A stretch of 64,000 bases of DNA from Uloborus plumipes. Taxonomy: Eukaryota; Arthropoda; Arachnida; Araneae; Uloboridae. Of this stretch, positions 21,151 to 33,530 are shown one piece after another (position 1 is the first letter of the stretch; the number at the start of each line of letters is the position of its first letter). A program made the translations under genes and the position numbers. The notes under the pieces were generated by a model, which saw nothing but the letters and a program-made list of their open reading frames with translations, searched no databases and was not told where the DNA came from. The stretch is taken from the NCBI GenBank assembly GCA_038373865.1, contig JAXGGA010001172.1:1-64000 (forward strand), in the 5' to 3' direction.

Positions 21151-22177
21151 GCTGCAGAATGGGTCCGATTTTAATACTTGCTTATGAGTGGTTGACATTA
21201 ACGTTTTAAATGGTAAGGAATTGTCTAAGATCTGACTTAGGTTCACCTATCCTCATTCTGTTTTCTAACCAAATGAATATTTCATAAAATATAAAGTGAA
21301 ATTAAACAAAGTGCACCAAGGTCGTCTATTCACATAGTTCTTTTTAATTAAATATTTTTTCCGTCAACTTCTTTCGATAAATACCCTCATGTAGTCTCAA
21401 AAATGTTTATCAGAAATTAAGAGTAAAAGATGCAAATAAAACGCTAAAGTAAGACTGTCTCCTATTTTTTCGACGATAGATAATAAAGGTTGTCAGGTGC
21501 CGAAAGGTACTCGTGTATTAGTACTTTACCATCAGCGAGTTTCCTCATAAGTCGTATAGAAAAATGCAGATACAAATATTGCAAATACAATGGTATACAG
21601 TTGGTCTCCTTTCTAAAAGTAAACAAATCCTTTAAAGTTTCATTAAATTAAGAAATTCTGTCGATTTTCTGATAATATCATGCAGAACTTTAGCAAAATT
21701 ACTTCTTTAATTTGAAAATAAATGCAGAGAATTGGAAGAATTTCTTAATTATAAGGAACCTAATTTCAAAATGCGGCAACATAAGATTTGTTTACTTTCG
21801 CTAAGGCAAACTCAAGGATATGGCGCTGCTAAAGCACTATTTGCGATTTTGAAAAAGCATCACGTAAAATTAGTTTTGAAAGGAATAGGCGTCATTTGTG
21901 GGAAATTGAGACTAACTTAAAAAATATTACAGAATGTCTGCAAAATTACTTTTCAAGAAAATCTGCGGAATTTCTGAAGAATTATTGAAACGAAATTATT
22001 GAAAGTGGCGAAAAACCCATGAAGAGACTCAATGAAGGGAAAGTATATTTTAGCACCTGACAACCTTTATTTCTGCTTGGGAAAAGGTAGGCAACCTTAT
22101 TACTTTGGGGTTTTATCTACATCTTTTACTCTTGACTTGTGATAAAAGATTTATTTTGAGAACTCAACATGAGGGTA

Positions 22178-22861
22178 CAGTACAACTTCGCTTATCCAGA
22201 CTAATTGGGACTCAAGACCGAAAAAACGAAAATCCAGATAATCTTGGTAATGAGCAAAACATTTTTTTTTCAAATGAGCAACACATAATACCCTTAAAAT
22301 ACACAGAACACCAACATTAGTCTAGTTCAAAATGGGGCATATGAATCATCTCTATTTATAGGGCTAATAATAATTTCTTTACCAAACTAGGACCTTATTA
22401 AATTCAATTCTAAAAATTAAACTGGACGAATAATTCCAAAACTTCAAAAAAAGGTCTGTTAAACACTTTAAATTTCCTGAAACTTTTAAATATTTGAGAA
22501 GAAAAATAGAATGCGTCTGTGTGAAGACGACTGAAAACTGCCTATAACTTACGTCAGAGACCAAACATGGCATCTTCCAAGATTAATGTCTTACCCTGAC
22601 GAGAGAAAAACCTATTATGTACGCCAACACTTGATTATTTACAGTTCAGCTGCAGTGGTGTAGGGTTGACGTTCCTAGATCCCTATGATTTATTGCTGTA
22701 TCTATGCAAGAATTGTATATTAAATCAAAACAATAAGCGTCTGGCCTACTGGTAGTTTAGCTATCATAAATTATTTCTTTTTTAATTTAAATAGAAAAGA
22801 TTTTTAAAACTCTCAATATTGGATCCGGATAAGCAAGAGTCAAATAAACGAGGTTGTGCTG
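22178..22861. mobile_element. pogo/Tigger-like non-autonomous transposon
   Basis: CAGTACAACTTCGCTTATCC at 22178 is matched in reverse by GGATAAGCAAG and CGAGGTTGTGCTG ending at 22861, with TA on each side (22176-22177, 22862-22863). The CAG-ACAAC-TCG-TTATCC style of end with a TA target fits the pogo branch of Tc1/mariner. The 684-bp interior has no transposase. Confidence 0.75.
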
Positions 22862-22863
22862 TA

Positions 22864-24205
22864 ATTGCCGGGGGAGGAGGGGGGGGGAATAAATAAAAAT
22901 CCTTCTTCAAGGTATTTGCTTCACTTTTACGAGCACTAAAAACTTCTGTTTGTTACGTATGCGTAAAGCGCCCGTTCTGAACGGGTCGCGCTCAAATATC
23001 AATAGGAATAGTCTTCAAATGTGCATTATTTTTATAAAGGGGAAAAAACACATGGAAAGAAAAAGAAAAAAAAATCAATATTAAATATGCAAAAAAGAAA
23101 CGGCTCTCTTCACTGCAAAAAAGAATAAAAAAAATCATTTACTTATCTTCTGCTGGGATCTTAATAGATGCAATTCTTAGAACGCCGATCAAGTTATCCT
23201 TCGGTTCCAAGATTGCAGGAAATTTTATTCTTCCGTCTTCCATTTCCAGTTTCTTGCTTTTTAGAATTCACCAATCACACCTGCAGCAATAATAGGAGTA
23301 GTTGAAGAGGTGGAAGACCTTTTGAAGTCATAATTTATATCTATTCTAATAGGTGATGAAAAATTCATTAGAATCTATAGCCATTCAACATTCCTGATAA
23401 GGATTAACCGCTGGCGCTGTAGTTTTCTGAAGTGTGTCATTAAAAGTAATGAAATGGTACACGGGGTTCGTAATTTGACTAATTAATTTTAGTCATATTT
23501 AAATTTTTCCAACATTCATTCTGAGATACCAAAATTCATTGCAGCAGCATTAATGAGTCTTTTCAAGACTTTGATAGAGAGCTATAGTTTTTTTTAGGGT
23601 TGACATTCCAAAACAGTCTAAAGAGCACAGCAGATTATCACACTAATATAACAGCAAAGAATCAAAGCACAGAGAATGATAATTAAACTCGTACATTATA
23701 CAATAAATGTAAAGTATTGTAGACGATATTTTTACAAGTAGCAGTAGTAGTAACAGATAAGCATTACTGCTGCATAGTTATAGCTTCATTTTCGTTGGCA
23801 ATAAAATTAGAATTACTGAACCAAAAACTATTCTGTCCCGAGAAGGCAAATATATTTGCAAATTTTTCTCTTTTTCTTTCTTTCCTTCGTTCATTTTTTT
23901 CCATTTTCTTCATCTATGGCGTTTTTTAGCTTTATTGTAAAAGGGTGCTGATTGGTTTTAGCTTAAAATAAAGCACGGAAAAAAAAAAGAACGCCAAATT
24001 TCTTTTAGTTCCTTATTGTTAGTATGGAATCAGAAACGCATTTCTTCAAACATCTCAAATATTCATCCCTTCAGATACTGCGCTTTACATTCTCATATCG
24101 CGGCAGTAACGCATTTTAATTCAATTTCAATATTTATAAGAGATGATAATTTATACAATAAATAATCTTTTTTTTTTTTTTTTTGTGCAGCAGTTTGATA
24201 ACAGT
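22864..24205. other. AT-rich intergenic stretch
   Basis: No gene is recognised. It holds a G-run (22868-22889) and many poly-A/T tracts. A short GC-rich dyad, GCGCCCGTTCTGAACGGGTCGCGC, lies near 22966-22990. Confidence 0.3.
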
Positions 24206-24275
24206 ACAATAGACTCCGTTAATTCGCCCCTCGTTTATTCAGATTTCCAGATTATCCGGATCAAATTAATAGTTA
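24206..24275. repeat. Relic end of a pogo-like element
   Basis: CAGTACAATAGACTCCG..., CCCCTCGTTTATTCAGAT and AGATTATCCGGATC resemble the ends of the element at 22178-22861. No partner end was found, so it is a solo fragment. Confidence 0.4.
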
Positions 24276-24620
24276 AAAATTAATATCCACATACAGTGGC
24301 TCACAAAAGTGTTCGTACACTTAAGATTTTCAATGAAATACAGCTTTTTTCGTTAATTAAACTTAATATTTCGGAATTTATGTTTAATTGTAAGATCTAG
24401 GATCTATTCTTAACAAAACTAAATGAAATGTTTTAATAATTTAATAAAACTTGATTTTTAAGAAATTAATAATAAAAAAGTATCATGAAATTGATCTTAC
24501 AAAAGTCTTTGTACACTTCAAAGAAATATTTAAATTTTTGTAAATAATCAAATTTTTCATTATTTTATCATTTAGTAGGTTATTTTTCAGTCTCGACAAC
24601 AGCTTTTAAATGCCTTGGAA

Positions 24621-27551
24621 CAGGGGTGGCCAACCTTTTTAGGGAGAGTGCCACTATCTGGAGAGAAAAAGCTCAGCGTGCCACATTGTATTTTTCCAAC
24701 AAACTGAAACTTTTTAAAAAGTTAAAAATAGATTTTAGGTTTACTGACTATGTAATTCTTACTCAAATGAAACATTTTTTCTCGTAAATCTGGGCAATTG
24801 AAATATAAATGATAATAAAGATAAAACAAGCCCGAACTTAAGAGTTATCGTTAATAAGCACTTTTATAAGTTCTGTCAGTTGGCTTATGCTTAAAAAAAA
24901 TAACATCGAACATTGTATTCTAAAAATTAACCAGTGTGTACTTAATGTGGTTTATGAGTGTATATTTTTTACCAAGTCTTTAATTTTAGGAATAGTTCTT
25001 GAGAATCTTAAGAAGTTCAAGTGTTTTAAGGGCTATCAATTAAAATTCAATGGTATTTAGATTTTTCTGCATTCATAACAAAAAATATTTGTTTCTAAGC
25101 GTATTTTGAACCAAATCTACAACACCATCAGACGGCTAAAGTGTGTAAATGTGAAAAAAAAAATGTTGGTACAAATTTCCAAATTTCTATAAAACGTGGA
25201 TGACTTCTGTGGAAGTAAGCTCTTATATTTGATTAACAATGCAAAAGGTCAGTGATTCTGATTTGGATTTCAGAAGGGTAACAAGTAGTGTCTTGCAGAG
25301 AAATAGACAAAAAATTTGAAAAGATCAGCATTTTTTTATGACCCTGAAAATGATCAAACCTAACACTGAATGTACATTTAAAAAAGGTGTAAAATTTTCT
25401 CCATATATCATTGGAAAATTATTGATTTCGGTTCATACTTTCAGTATTAAATTGAATGTTTTATTATTTTTCCTCCAAAGTAGAGAAAAAGAAACTGAAG
25501 TTTCATCATAAAAGAATGTAGATGGCCTATACTGGTTTAGGATTTTTTTTTTGTACTATCTTAAATTTAATTACTTAAACTCCGGATAATAATAGAGATG
25601 ACACAGCTAAATTCATTTTTTATTCTTTATTCCTAAGTAGCAAGTCCTCATTGCTTTCTTTCAGACATTTTAAAAAAACACACTCCCTCAAATTCTAAAA
25701 TCTTATGACTATTTTTCCTTTGGGCAGGTATTCCACATTTCAATGAAGGAGTAACTTGCCATGCTCTCCTCTTTTTCCTGGAGAAAGTTCACAAAACATT
25801 CAGAGCTCTAATTCGTAGTTTTTTAATACAGTGAACTCTACAGGGTCACCAGCAGAGAAAAAGTCTCATTCTTTGGCAAGGAGTGTATGATAAATAATTC
25901 AATTATACTTTTGAAGTTTGTTTCTCAAATTATTCAATTTAAGGATTTTCATTTGTGCAACCATACCAAATTTTGTCCAATTTGGTTTCCTAATTTTAAT
26001 TGCAGAGTTACCTTTTTTTAAAAATTTCATCACCCGTAGGTGAAACTATTTCAGATCAGGAATCCATTCTGCAGCATCAAAAATTTCATTCTTGTCACGC
26101 ACAAACATGCTTTACAAAGCATTGTCTGTAGCGTCACAGCTTTCGTTGGATGTCCGAAGCTAACGCTAAGTACTTTGCAATATTGTTGTTAAGACTAGGG
26201 ATGCACCGATTAATCGGCAATACCGATTAATCAGCCATAATCGGCCACCCTGCCGATTATTAATAATCGGCAAAATCTTGCCGATTAATCGGTGAAAAAA
26301 ATATTTTTTTTAATATTACTTATCAACGTATACTTTCACCAAGAATCTATGATAAACAGTTGTATAAACAGTAAATAAATGTAATTTTCTGGAATAACAT
26401 GCAGTATGAAAGTGAACCGAGTGAAAACAAAATAAATATTTCGTACAAGGCGTAAAACTGATTGGAATATTAAAAGAAAACCGTTTGTTAAATTCCTGAA
26501 CTTTTCAATTGGAATACGAAAACATAAATATCTCATTTCATTTATAATCAGTCAGATGTTAAAAAAAAAAAAAATACTTGAGGATGCTTGAACAAGAAAC
26601 TACGATGGATAAATTTATGAATAAGAAATAAATAATTTTCAGCAAGCACAAGTATAACATGTAGTACGAAAGTGTAGTGTAGTAAGTAAAAAAAAAAAAC
26701 AATTCAAAGAATGAAATACAAAATAGCAATGTAATAATAATAAAATAATAATAATAATAGTCCTCTCAGTTGATACAAATGATTTAATAATTTAATATTC
26801 CTATTTTGAATAAATACAAACATTTTGACAATGGTGCAGCATTTTTCATGTGTCGATACTTTTCTACTTAGCTCTTAATGCTTTTAGATCACCTCTAAGT
26901 TTCAAAGAATAAAAGACTTGATATAAATAGCAACTTATAACTGAAAAATTAATTTGAATTAAGAACATCACTCCTAAATTAAAGTGTTCACCACAGCTTC
27001 CCCCTAATTTTTTAAAAATAATTTTCATGTCTAGACTCTTAATACAATTTTATTCATAAAAATATGATAATTGGTTCAAAGAAATTTGCTAAAATTTTGA
27101 AATTATGTATTTTGAAAAAATTGGAAAAATGGAGAAAAACAAACCTTCTCTCAGGAATAAATAAGTTGCCATTTCTGAAATCGGAATTGTAAAAGAAATT
27201 GGAAAAAACAGTGAGGGTGAAATTTATAGTATTAAAAATAATAATCCTAATCATTAATCGGCTCTACCGATTAATCGGCCGATTATCATTAGCCGATTAA
27301 TCGGTAATCGGTAATCGGCCAATTTGCTTATCGGTGCATCCCTAGTTAAGACAATTCGTAAGCCAGCCTGATAACAATCGTCATAATATCATTATATTTA
27401 TCATTTCGAGGGTTTTAGTTTTTATCAATATTTTTGAGATCGACATTTTCCCCTCAATTTTGGATTTTTTTTCAAAAAGTCCTCGCGTGCCACTGTTACT
27501 GCTCTGCCGTGCCACATTGTGGCACGCGTGCCGTGGGTTGGCACACCACTG
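24621..27551. mobile_element. hAT element (CAGGGGTGGCCAACC ends)
   Basis: The left end CAGGGGTGGCCAACC and right end GGTTGGCACACCACTG are flanked by a perfect 8-bp duplication CCTTGGAA (24613-24620, 27552-27559). Inside each end are inverted GTGCCAC/GTGGCAC motifs. No transposase frame could be read, so it is non-autonomous or badly decayed. A second hAT lies within at 26196-27344. Confidence 0.88.
26196..27344. mobile_element. Nested hAT-like element (TAGGGATGCACCGAT ends)
   Basis: Ends TAGGGATGCACCGATTAATC and ATCGGTGCATCCCTA are flanked by the 8-bp duplication GTTAAGAC (26188-26195, 27345-27352). Both subterminal regions hold clusters of CCGATTAATCGG, a palindrome, in about five to six copies each. 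The 1.15-kb interior is AT-rich and non-coding. The 8-bp duplication supports hAT; the subterminal clusters are candidate transposase-binding sites. Confidence 0.88.
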
Positions 27552-27694
27552 CCTTGGAATATATTTCGTTAGTTTCGTTCTTTCTTTCTTTCTTTTTTTT
27601 TTTGTGATTTCTGAGCCAATGTTCATTGACTCATCGATCATTATACTGCATTTAGTTTGTTTTTCATTTTAACGTCGTATTTTCGCTTTCTAAC

Positions 27695-27840
27695 CTCCAT
27701 TTTTCTCCAATTATGTTCCATTGAGTATAAACTGAGTTTAAGAGTGACTTGGGTGGTATTTATAAAATTTTTGGACAGTTTAAGAGACATCAAAACCGAA
27801 CGTTGAAAGCCGTATGCTTCTTACAGTTATCGTGGTAAGA
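27695..27840 (-). pseudogene. Tc1-like transposase relic (second and third catalytic blocks)
   Basis: Read on the minus strand from about 27840, the sequence gives C-KKHTAFNVRF-*-CLLNCPKIL-*-IPPKS and then a frame-shifted remnant where SPDLNPIE--W should stand. The KHTA...PPKS spacing fits the DN-PKHTA...PP-SPDLNPIE region of Tc1 transposases. Stops and frameshifts are frequent. It is probably what remains of the transposase of the 24294-29454 element. Confidence 0.6.
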
Positions 27841-27977
27841 AATCAAGTTGCTTCCAGTGCCCAAATTTTGGGCCGATAGTTTTAAATTGTGCTGTAAAAT
27901 ATTTAAAAAAACAGTATGCTTCGTCACTCATCAATAAATATAAAATTACTAAGTCCTGCTGCTGACAGGCACCCTTA

Positions 27978-28121
27978 GGGCCCTGCTCCACATTGACGTA
28001 AAGCAGAAAAATAAATCTGAAACGTAAAATGAATTACATAGTGTTCCTATGGAAAGTACCCGGATTTTTGGTTTCTGCCTTCGGTTTCGGTTGCGTTTTA
28101 CGCTGATGTGGAGCGGGGCCC
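27978..28121. mobile_element. 144-bp PIF/Harbinger-like MITE
   Basis: GGGCCCTGCTCCACATTGAC at the left and TGATGTGGAGCGGGGCCC at the right are inverted, with GTAAA/TTTAC continuing inward, and TTA flanks both sides (27975-27977, 28122-28124). A 3-bp TTA target and GGGCC ends fit PIF/Harbinger. It inserted into the Tc1-like relic. Confidence 0.82.
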
Positions 28122-28648
28122 TTACACAAGAACATCTCTACCACCTTGCTTAATTGTTCCAAAAATGCGCGTTCGTAGAATTAAATTCCTAACCTTTCTC
28201 CTCATTATTATCGCCAAAAATGTGAAATTTACTCTTATCTGCAAATACGGCGTTATTCTAAAACATTTTGGGCTTATTTATCATTTATTTTGTGAAGAAA
28301 AGTCGAAGTTTTTTCTTATTTGCACTAACAAAACATTTTCTGTGGTTAGAGTGCCTAAGCAGTCCAGCTGTTTAGAAGACTGTGCGAACTTTTTCAGCTG
28401 AAATTAAAATATAAAGTGTTTCCTTAAATTTTTCAGAAACTTTTATAGTTCTCAAGTGTAGATTTTTCATAAATTTTCTAACCACAAATCTCAAGCAACG
28501 TGTTGTAGGCTTTGCCAGTTGACCCTTTCTTACAGGTTTCGCTACGATTTTTTTCTTCAAAGCATTTTATCACATACTACACTAAGGAATGATATAAATG
28601 AACTAATTTAAAGATATTTCGAGCCAACTTACTACAATTATGATGAAA

Positions 28649-28680
28649 AATAATCCAATTTTTATAAAAATTGGATTATT
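28649..28680. repeat. Perfect 32-bp AT palindrome
   Basis: AATAATCCAATTTTT and its exact reverse complement meet at a central TA. It could extrude a hairpin. No role is visible. Confidence 0.8.
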
Positions 28681-29454
28681 TATTAGTGTTGTCTAGTTTG
28701 TTACGAATACAAGACATTGAAAAGTAATCAGTAGATTATTTCGGAGTAAAACAGCAAAGAATGAAATCCAAATGCTTTTTAAGTGTCAACACAATGCAAG
28801 AATAATGAACAAGAAGTTCTGTCAAGAACTAAACGAGCCTACTTTCCCGTACATCGACATCGGCATTCTAGCATCTGATCAGTATTCTCTTCGTTATCTG
28901 AAACTGAAAATTATGTCAAACACTTAAGCTGATTTCTAAAAGCAAAATATACCCCTCTCATCAGAGACATGTAAAAAGTAAATAAACGAGTAAATAAAGT
29001 TTTGTCGCACCTTTTAAAGAATATAACTGATATAGTTCTTCCGTAGAAAAATTCTATAATCGTTTTCAAAAGAAAAAAAAATAAATGAAATAAAAGTACA
29101 AGGAACATCAAAACACATTTTATCAAAGAAAGAAAAAAAAAAACCTCGTTCGTTAATAAAATGTCTCGAATTTCGATTTTAATCCGTTGCCAGTTGTTAA
29201 ATATAAATAAAGAATAAAATGCTCTCGTGAATGAATGTGTATTTCTCTATCTCTTCGCTTTATAACCCATTTAAAAAAAATCAATCAGTATTGAAAAAAA
29301 AAAAAAAAAAAAAAAAAAACACAGGGTTTTATTGAAAATGACTCGGAGATGATGTGAAAAAAATATTGGTCTTCGTATTTAAATTCAGTTCCATTGAATT
29401 TTGGCTTAGCTACAAAAATTTAAGGTGTTGTACGAACACTTTTGTGAGACACTT

Positions 29455-30553
29455 AAATGATGACAGCAAGAATGCTTGGTACGGTAAGCCAAGCATTCTT
29501 TTTATTTTGATCATACAGGAGTGTTGGACACTTTCAAAAATTCACGTTATTAAAGAGTTCTGGAGAAATGAGAGACCAATTGTTCTGTAACTTCTGTCAC
29601 TTAAAATACAGACATCAGCCCAATGAAAAATAAATAACCCATGCATTTAGCGGATTAAAAAAAGTTGATCAACCTCCACCGCAAATAACTGGGAATGAGC
29701 TGTGCAATTTAGAAATTAATTTAAGTACTATGTATAATCATTTTACATAATTTCGTGAAACTATAACTTATGTTCCCGAAGATGTAAATATTTCTTTCAA
29801 AAATGCGAATGTTATGGATTTTGACTCATAACACGCAGAGTTTTCTGACAAACCTTACTAATTTTTAAAAAAATTTGACAACATCCATGAGAAAAATGAA
29901 TTTAAAATTAAAATATTGAAAATTTGAACAGAAATGAACGTTTTAAGCTGTGATGCAAAGCCTACGGCCAGTGGGCCAAATGTTGCTCGTGAGGCAGATC
30001 CATGCGGCCGTTGTTTTGTTCAATGTTGTGAACTGAAAACCACTTTTTGCAACTTCTCAAAACAACTGCAAAACCGTCTCAGAAACAACTGCAAAACCAT
30101 CTTATTGAATGATAAAACATGGGTATGCAGTGTATGTACATATAATCACATCTTATAAGGAAGCCTTTAGGCGTTTGAAGAAAAAAAAATCAATGTAACA
30201 AGGCTGTTTCAAAATTTGCCAAATAAGAAACAATATTAGGAGGTCATTAAGACCTCTCTTCAGGACTCTTCTGATTTTATGAAAAGTAAATGTAGCTAGC
30301 CGTAGTTTGGATACTACAATTATTTAATAGAGAAGTACCTGGCGACCGAGCACCACTCGGTTAAAAAAAAAGAGGCTTGTAAAATCATGTTTTTTTCTAA
30401 AGCTCGAAGTACTTGTTTAGATGAATTTGAAAAGCATTTTTTAGCCCTTCGTTGCAATTACGCATTTAAAACAGCCGTAATTTATTTTAAAAAACACAAG
30501 ACATCATCATCATCACAACCTTATTTAAACGATGCGCATCGTAAAATCACACT
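29455..30553. other. AT-rich intergenic stretch
   Basis: No gene is recognised. A hairpin AAGAATGCTTGG...CCAAGCATTCTT is at about 29468-29502, and ACAACTGCAAAACC is duplicated near 30061-30100. Confidence 0.3.
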
Positions 30554-30564
30554 AACTTTATTTT

Positions 30565-30953
30565 TCATTTCATTTAGCGGCGAAGGCGCTGGAGGGGTGA
30601 TGAGAATGGATGCAGAGTCCCTGTTCTCCAGTATGCGTTAGGTTCCAGTTGGTTTCACTTCACACCACACTCCAGGGTCCCCTCCGAACGTACCGCAGCT
30701 AGTGGTTAAACCGGGATGGGGCCCTGAAGAGCGCTTTGTTCTTTTTTGAATCAGACCAAGGGCCGAGCAAACTCTTGACCCAGCACCCCTACAGGTATCA
30801 TTTCACTTTGAGGACTTTGTGACCACGAACATTTTTAGCATCCCGCCCCAGTCACCATTAATGAAGACGGTGGATCTTTGATCGGTTGTTATCGAGCCCG
30901 GGACCCTCCGGTTACGAGACCGACGCCTTACCGATCGGGCTACCACGGTCCCC
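30565..30953 (-). mobile_element. tRNA-derived SINE with target duplication
   Basis: Read on the minus strand from 30953, the head GGGGACCGTGGTAGCCCGAT then CGGTAAGGCGTCGGTCTCG and CCCGGGCTCGA looks like a tRNA with A box (TGGTAGCCCGATCGG) and B-box-like GGCTCGA. The would-be anticodon loop reads CTCGTAA (CGT, tRNA-Thr-like). About 310 bp of unrelated body follow and the 3' end is A-rich (AAATGAAATGAAAA). AACTTTATTTT is repeated at 30554-30564 and 30954-30964, an 11-bp duplication. This marks L1-type target-primed insertion of a SINE, not a tRNA gene. Confidence 0.85.
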
Positions 30954-30964
30954 AACTTTATTTT

Positions 30965-32130
30965 GAAAGATCTCTTTAACATTTCAAAAACAATAACAAT
31001 TCTAACGTTGCCAAAACTCGTTTGCCAAATACCATAAAAATTCAAACGCTGATGTGATTAAATATGAAATCTATTGTTATAATAAAACGTGGCTGCTATG
31101 AAACAGTAGCAATAATAGTAATCATAAAGAAAATGGCGAAAGAAAGCTTTTCAAACTTTTAATGAAGGCACAAAAACGAGTTTTTTGTGAAAACTCACGT
31201 TTTTACAGAAAAAACGCCGATGTAGATGAACTCAGAAGCCAAAACTTTATCTAAATACAAAATTTTATCAAAATCGTTAGAGCCGTTTTCGAGATCCGAA
31301 ATATATATATACAAGAATTGCTCGTTTAAAGATATTAGATAGATAGATAGATGAATGATGTTGAAACCTGAAAGAGCTCGGATTTTTCATCAAAAACCCC
31401 GGTAGTAAATAAAAAATTCAGGCGGGTTGCTCTTTCCCCCTCCCCCCCCCAAAAAAACAGGTGGTCTGTGGGCATTTCAAAAAATAAATAAATAAATAAA
31501 TAAATCCGAGTTTTTTCAAACCCTGATCAGGATTATTATTGAATTTTTTAAATTTTATTTTCTTTCCGAATTCCTATGCTCTACAGTTGACTACTCCATG
31601 TTTCTAAAAATTATAGTTTGTACAAATTTCAGTCTTATGTTTTCAAATTTTCTTCTTTGCAAAAATTTTACCATGCAAAAAGAGCACTGATAAAATCGTA
31701 ATATTTTAAAAGTTATACCAGAATACGAAGCAACCATTAAAGTAAAAATTAGAAAAGAAAAGAAACGAAAAACCACTGCAATTAATTTAAACTCAAATTA
31801 ACAAAATTAAAATTAAAAACATTATTTATGAGCTTACTTTAATACCTTTAATTCTTGGTGTGAGAGCTTATTGAGTTAATTGCGCTTTAAGGAATAATCA
31901 TTCATACATACTGTATCTTATCGTTTATAGTTAAATAGAAGGGATCAAATACTTAAAGGCAATCTTAATTGCTCAAAAAAAGATCTTTAATTTAAAAATT
32001 GTATTGATGATTTTATTCCTAACTCCATGCAACAATGATGCATAAAATTATTGTACCCACGAAGCAAGTTACATCTGTATAAATTTAGATTAAAGTCCCT
32101 TTAATCAAATAATTTGCTCAAACATTACAT
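30965..32130. other. AT-rich intergenic stretch with microsatellites
   Basis: No gene is seen. It includes (GATA)n at 31333-31350, a C-run followed by A at 31437-31457, and (AAAT)n at 31482-31504. Confidence 0.3.
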
Positions 32131-32139
32131 TAATAGCAA

Positions 32140-32930
32140 CATGTTAAGAGCTTCCGGTACTGATAAATTGAGTGGAGCATTAATTTGACGACGAACACCT
32201 GCGTAAATTTTCAAATGCTATTTCGGTGTCGTGACGTCGATATTTTCACTGCTTAAATTGAAAGACGAATTGTGGACTTTCCCCCCAATTAACTTCATTC
32301 TGTCCTCTCCTTTATGTTCGTTTCGCCATTCAAACGTGTGCACGTAACTCATCAAGCGAAAATCAAAATGGCTGCAATTACCAACAAATTTCATGCATTG
32401 TTTTAAACAAGCATCATCGTTAAGGGTTTTCTCAGCCAGGAGCTCCTCTGTAAACCGCAAATCTCTGATCAATAGACATTTCCACTTCGAGTCTTCCATT
32501 CTTTATTGATGCTTCCTCATTGGCACACAACTAAAATCTCGCGGAATGAACGTCTTCCAAATTATCCCTTTTGTAGTCGATAATGGTTTATAATGCGGTG
32601 AGAATTGCTCACACACGTAAGTGTTATTATCCCATTGGCTGGTTAGCAGAGAAAATCATCCAATAACAGTTACGTGCTACGTTGCCGAAAAGAAGAATAG
32701 TAAAAGTCGTTTGAACCTCGGTAACAGATGCTTTTACCAATGTCTGGAACCATCTGGTATCTTTCTGGGGCCGGTATTAATGTGGCGATAAGGACGGTTA
32801 TTATACGAGATGGCTATTAAGTACACAATCATTTTAACTGCTTGTGGCTACCGAACAATTCCCGAGTGCCGGGATTAATCTTTTTTGGGACCGGAAAAAC
32901 ATTTATTGGGTTTGCCGTCTAGTATGTCAG
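32140..32930. other. Unique island, candidate regulatory DNA
   Basis: A complex, non-repetitive stretch with no terminal repeats. It contains GGGATTAATC near 32871, matching the Otx-type core GGATTA, and several TAAT/ATTA cores. A 93-codon minus-strand frame (32218-32499) matches no family I recognise and its codon use is unremarkable. Enhancer function is inference from composition and proximity to Gbx. Confidence 0.25.
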
Positions 32931-33530
32931 TGAGTTTTTAAACGTTTAGAGTTATTTTCTTGTTGCTTTATGAAAGACTAATGGATTTGGTGAGTTTAAG
33001 GTACAAATCTATTGCAGTATGAGTTAAGGGTGTAAATTCATATCCCAAATGGCGAGAAACTGCTTGCTGCTGATGCAATGAATATCAATCGTCAATGAAA
33101 TTGAATAAAAAGTGATAAATCATGTGATTTTAAATTATTAAAATATTGAGCCATATATTTTTTAGAAATTAAAATATTTTCTGATTGAATTTTGCACATT
33201 TAAATATTCGCTTCGTTGTGTTAAATGTGAAAATTTGCCGAATCGTCAGACAATATTTCCCAAATAAGGAAATTTTTAGAAGATCACAGCCACCTCCGGT
33301 GACCTCCCATCGGGGTGCCCCTGGTAACATTGTACATAGTTTGTGCAGAAAAGATGTTGTAAGTGGACGAATTTCTTCTGAAGATTACCTCAGCACACAT
33401 AACTCTGCTGATTTTTTAGTATTAGGGTGCATACGGAGTACTCGAGTAAACGAAATAGAGCCAATGCTCCTACGTCCAGATCCTTTTTAAGAAAGTGATT
33501 TTTAATATTATAAAAAATGGACAACCACTA

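Larger units (their letters stand above)
24294..29454 (-). mobile_element. Tc1-like relic hosting two hAT elements and a MITE
   Basis: The left end CAGTGGCTCACAAAAGTG (continuing TTCGTACACTT) at 24294 is matched in reverse by GTACGAACACTTTTGTGAG near 29430-29448. The last bases at the right are decayed. TA precedes the left end. Removing the nested hAT (24621-27551) leaves about 2.2 kb. A decayed transposase frame on the minus strand at 27695-27840 supports the assignment. Confidence 0.7.

Noticed and set aside
30884..30953. Possible tRNA-Thr gene on the minus strand
   Set aside because: The B box is altered, pairing is imperfect, a ~310-bp body follows, and an 11-bp duplication flanks the whole unit, so it is a SINE head.
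32218..32499. 93-codon minus-strand frame with several Cys and Trp
   Set aside because: It looked protein-like at first, but I can name no family and see no exon borders; kept only as part of a unique island.
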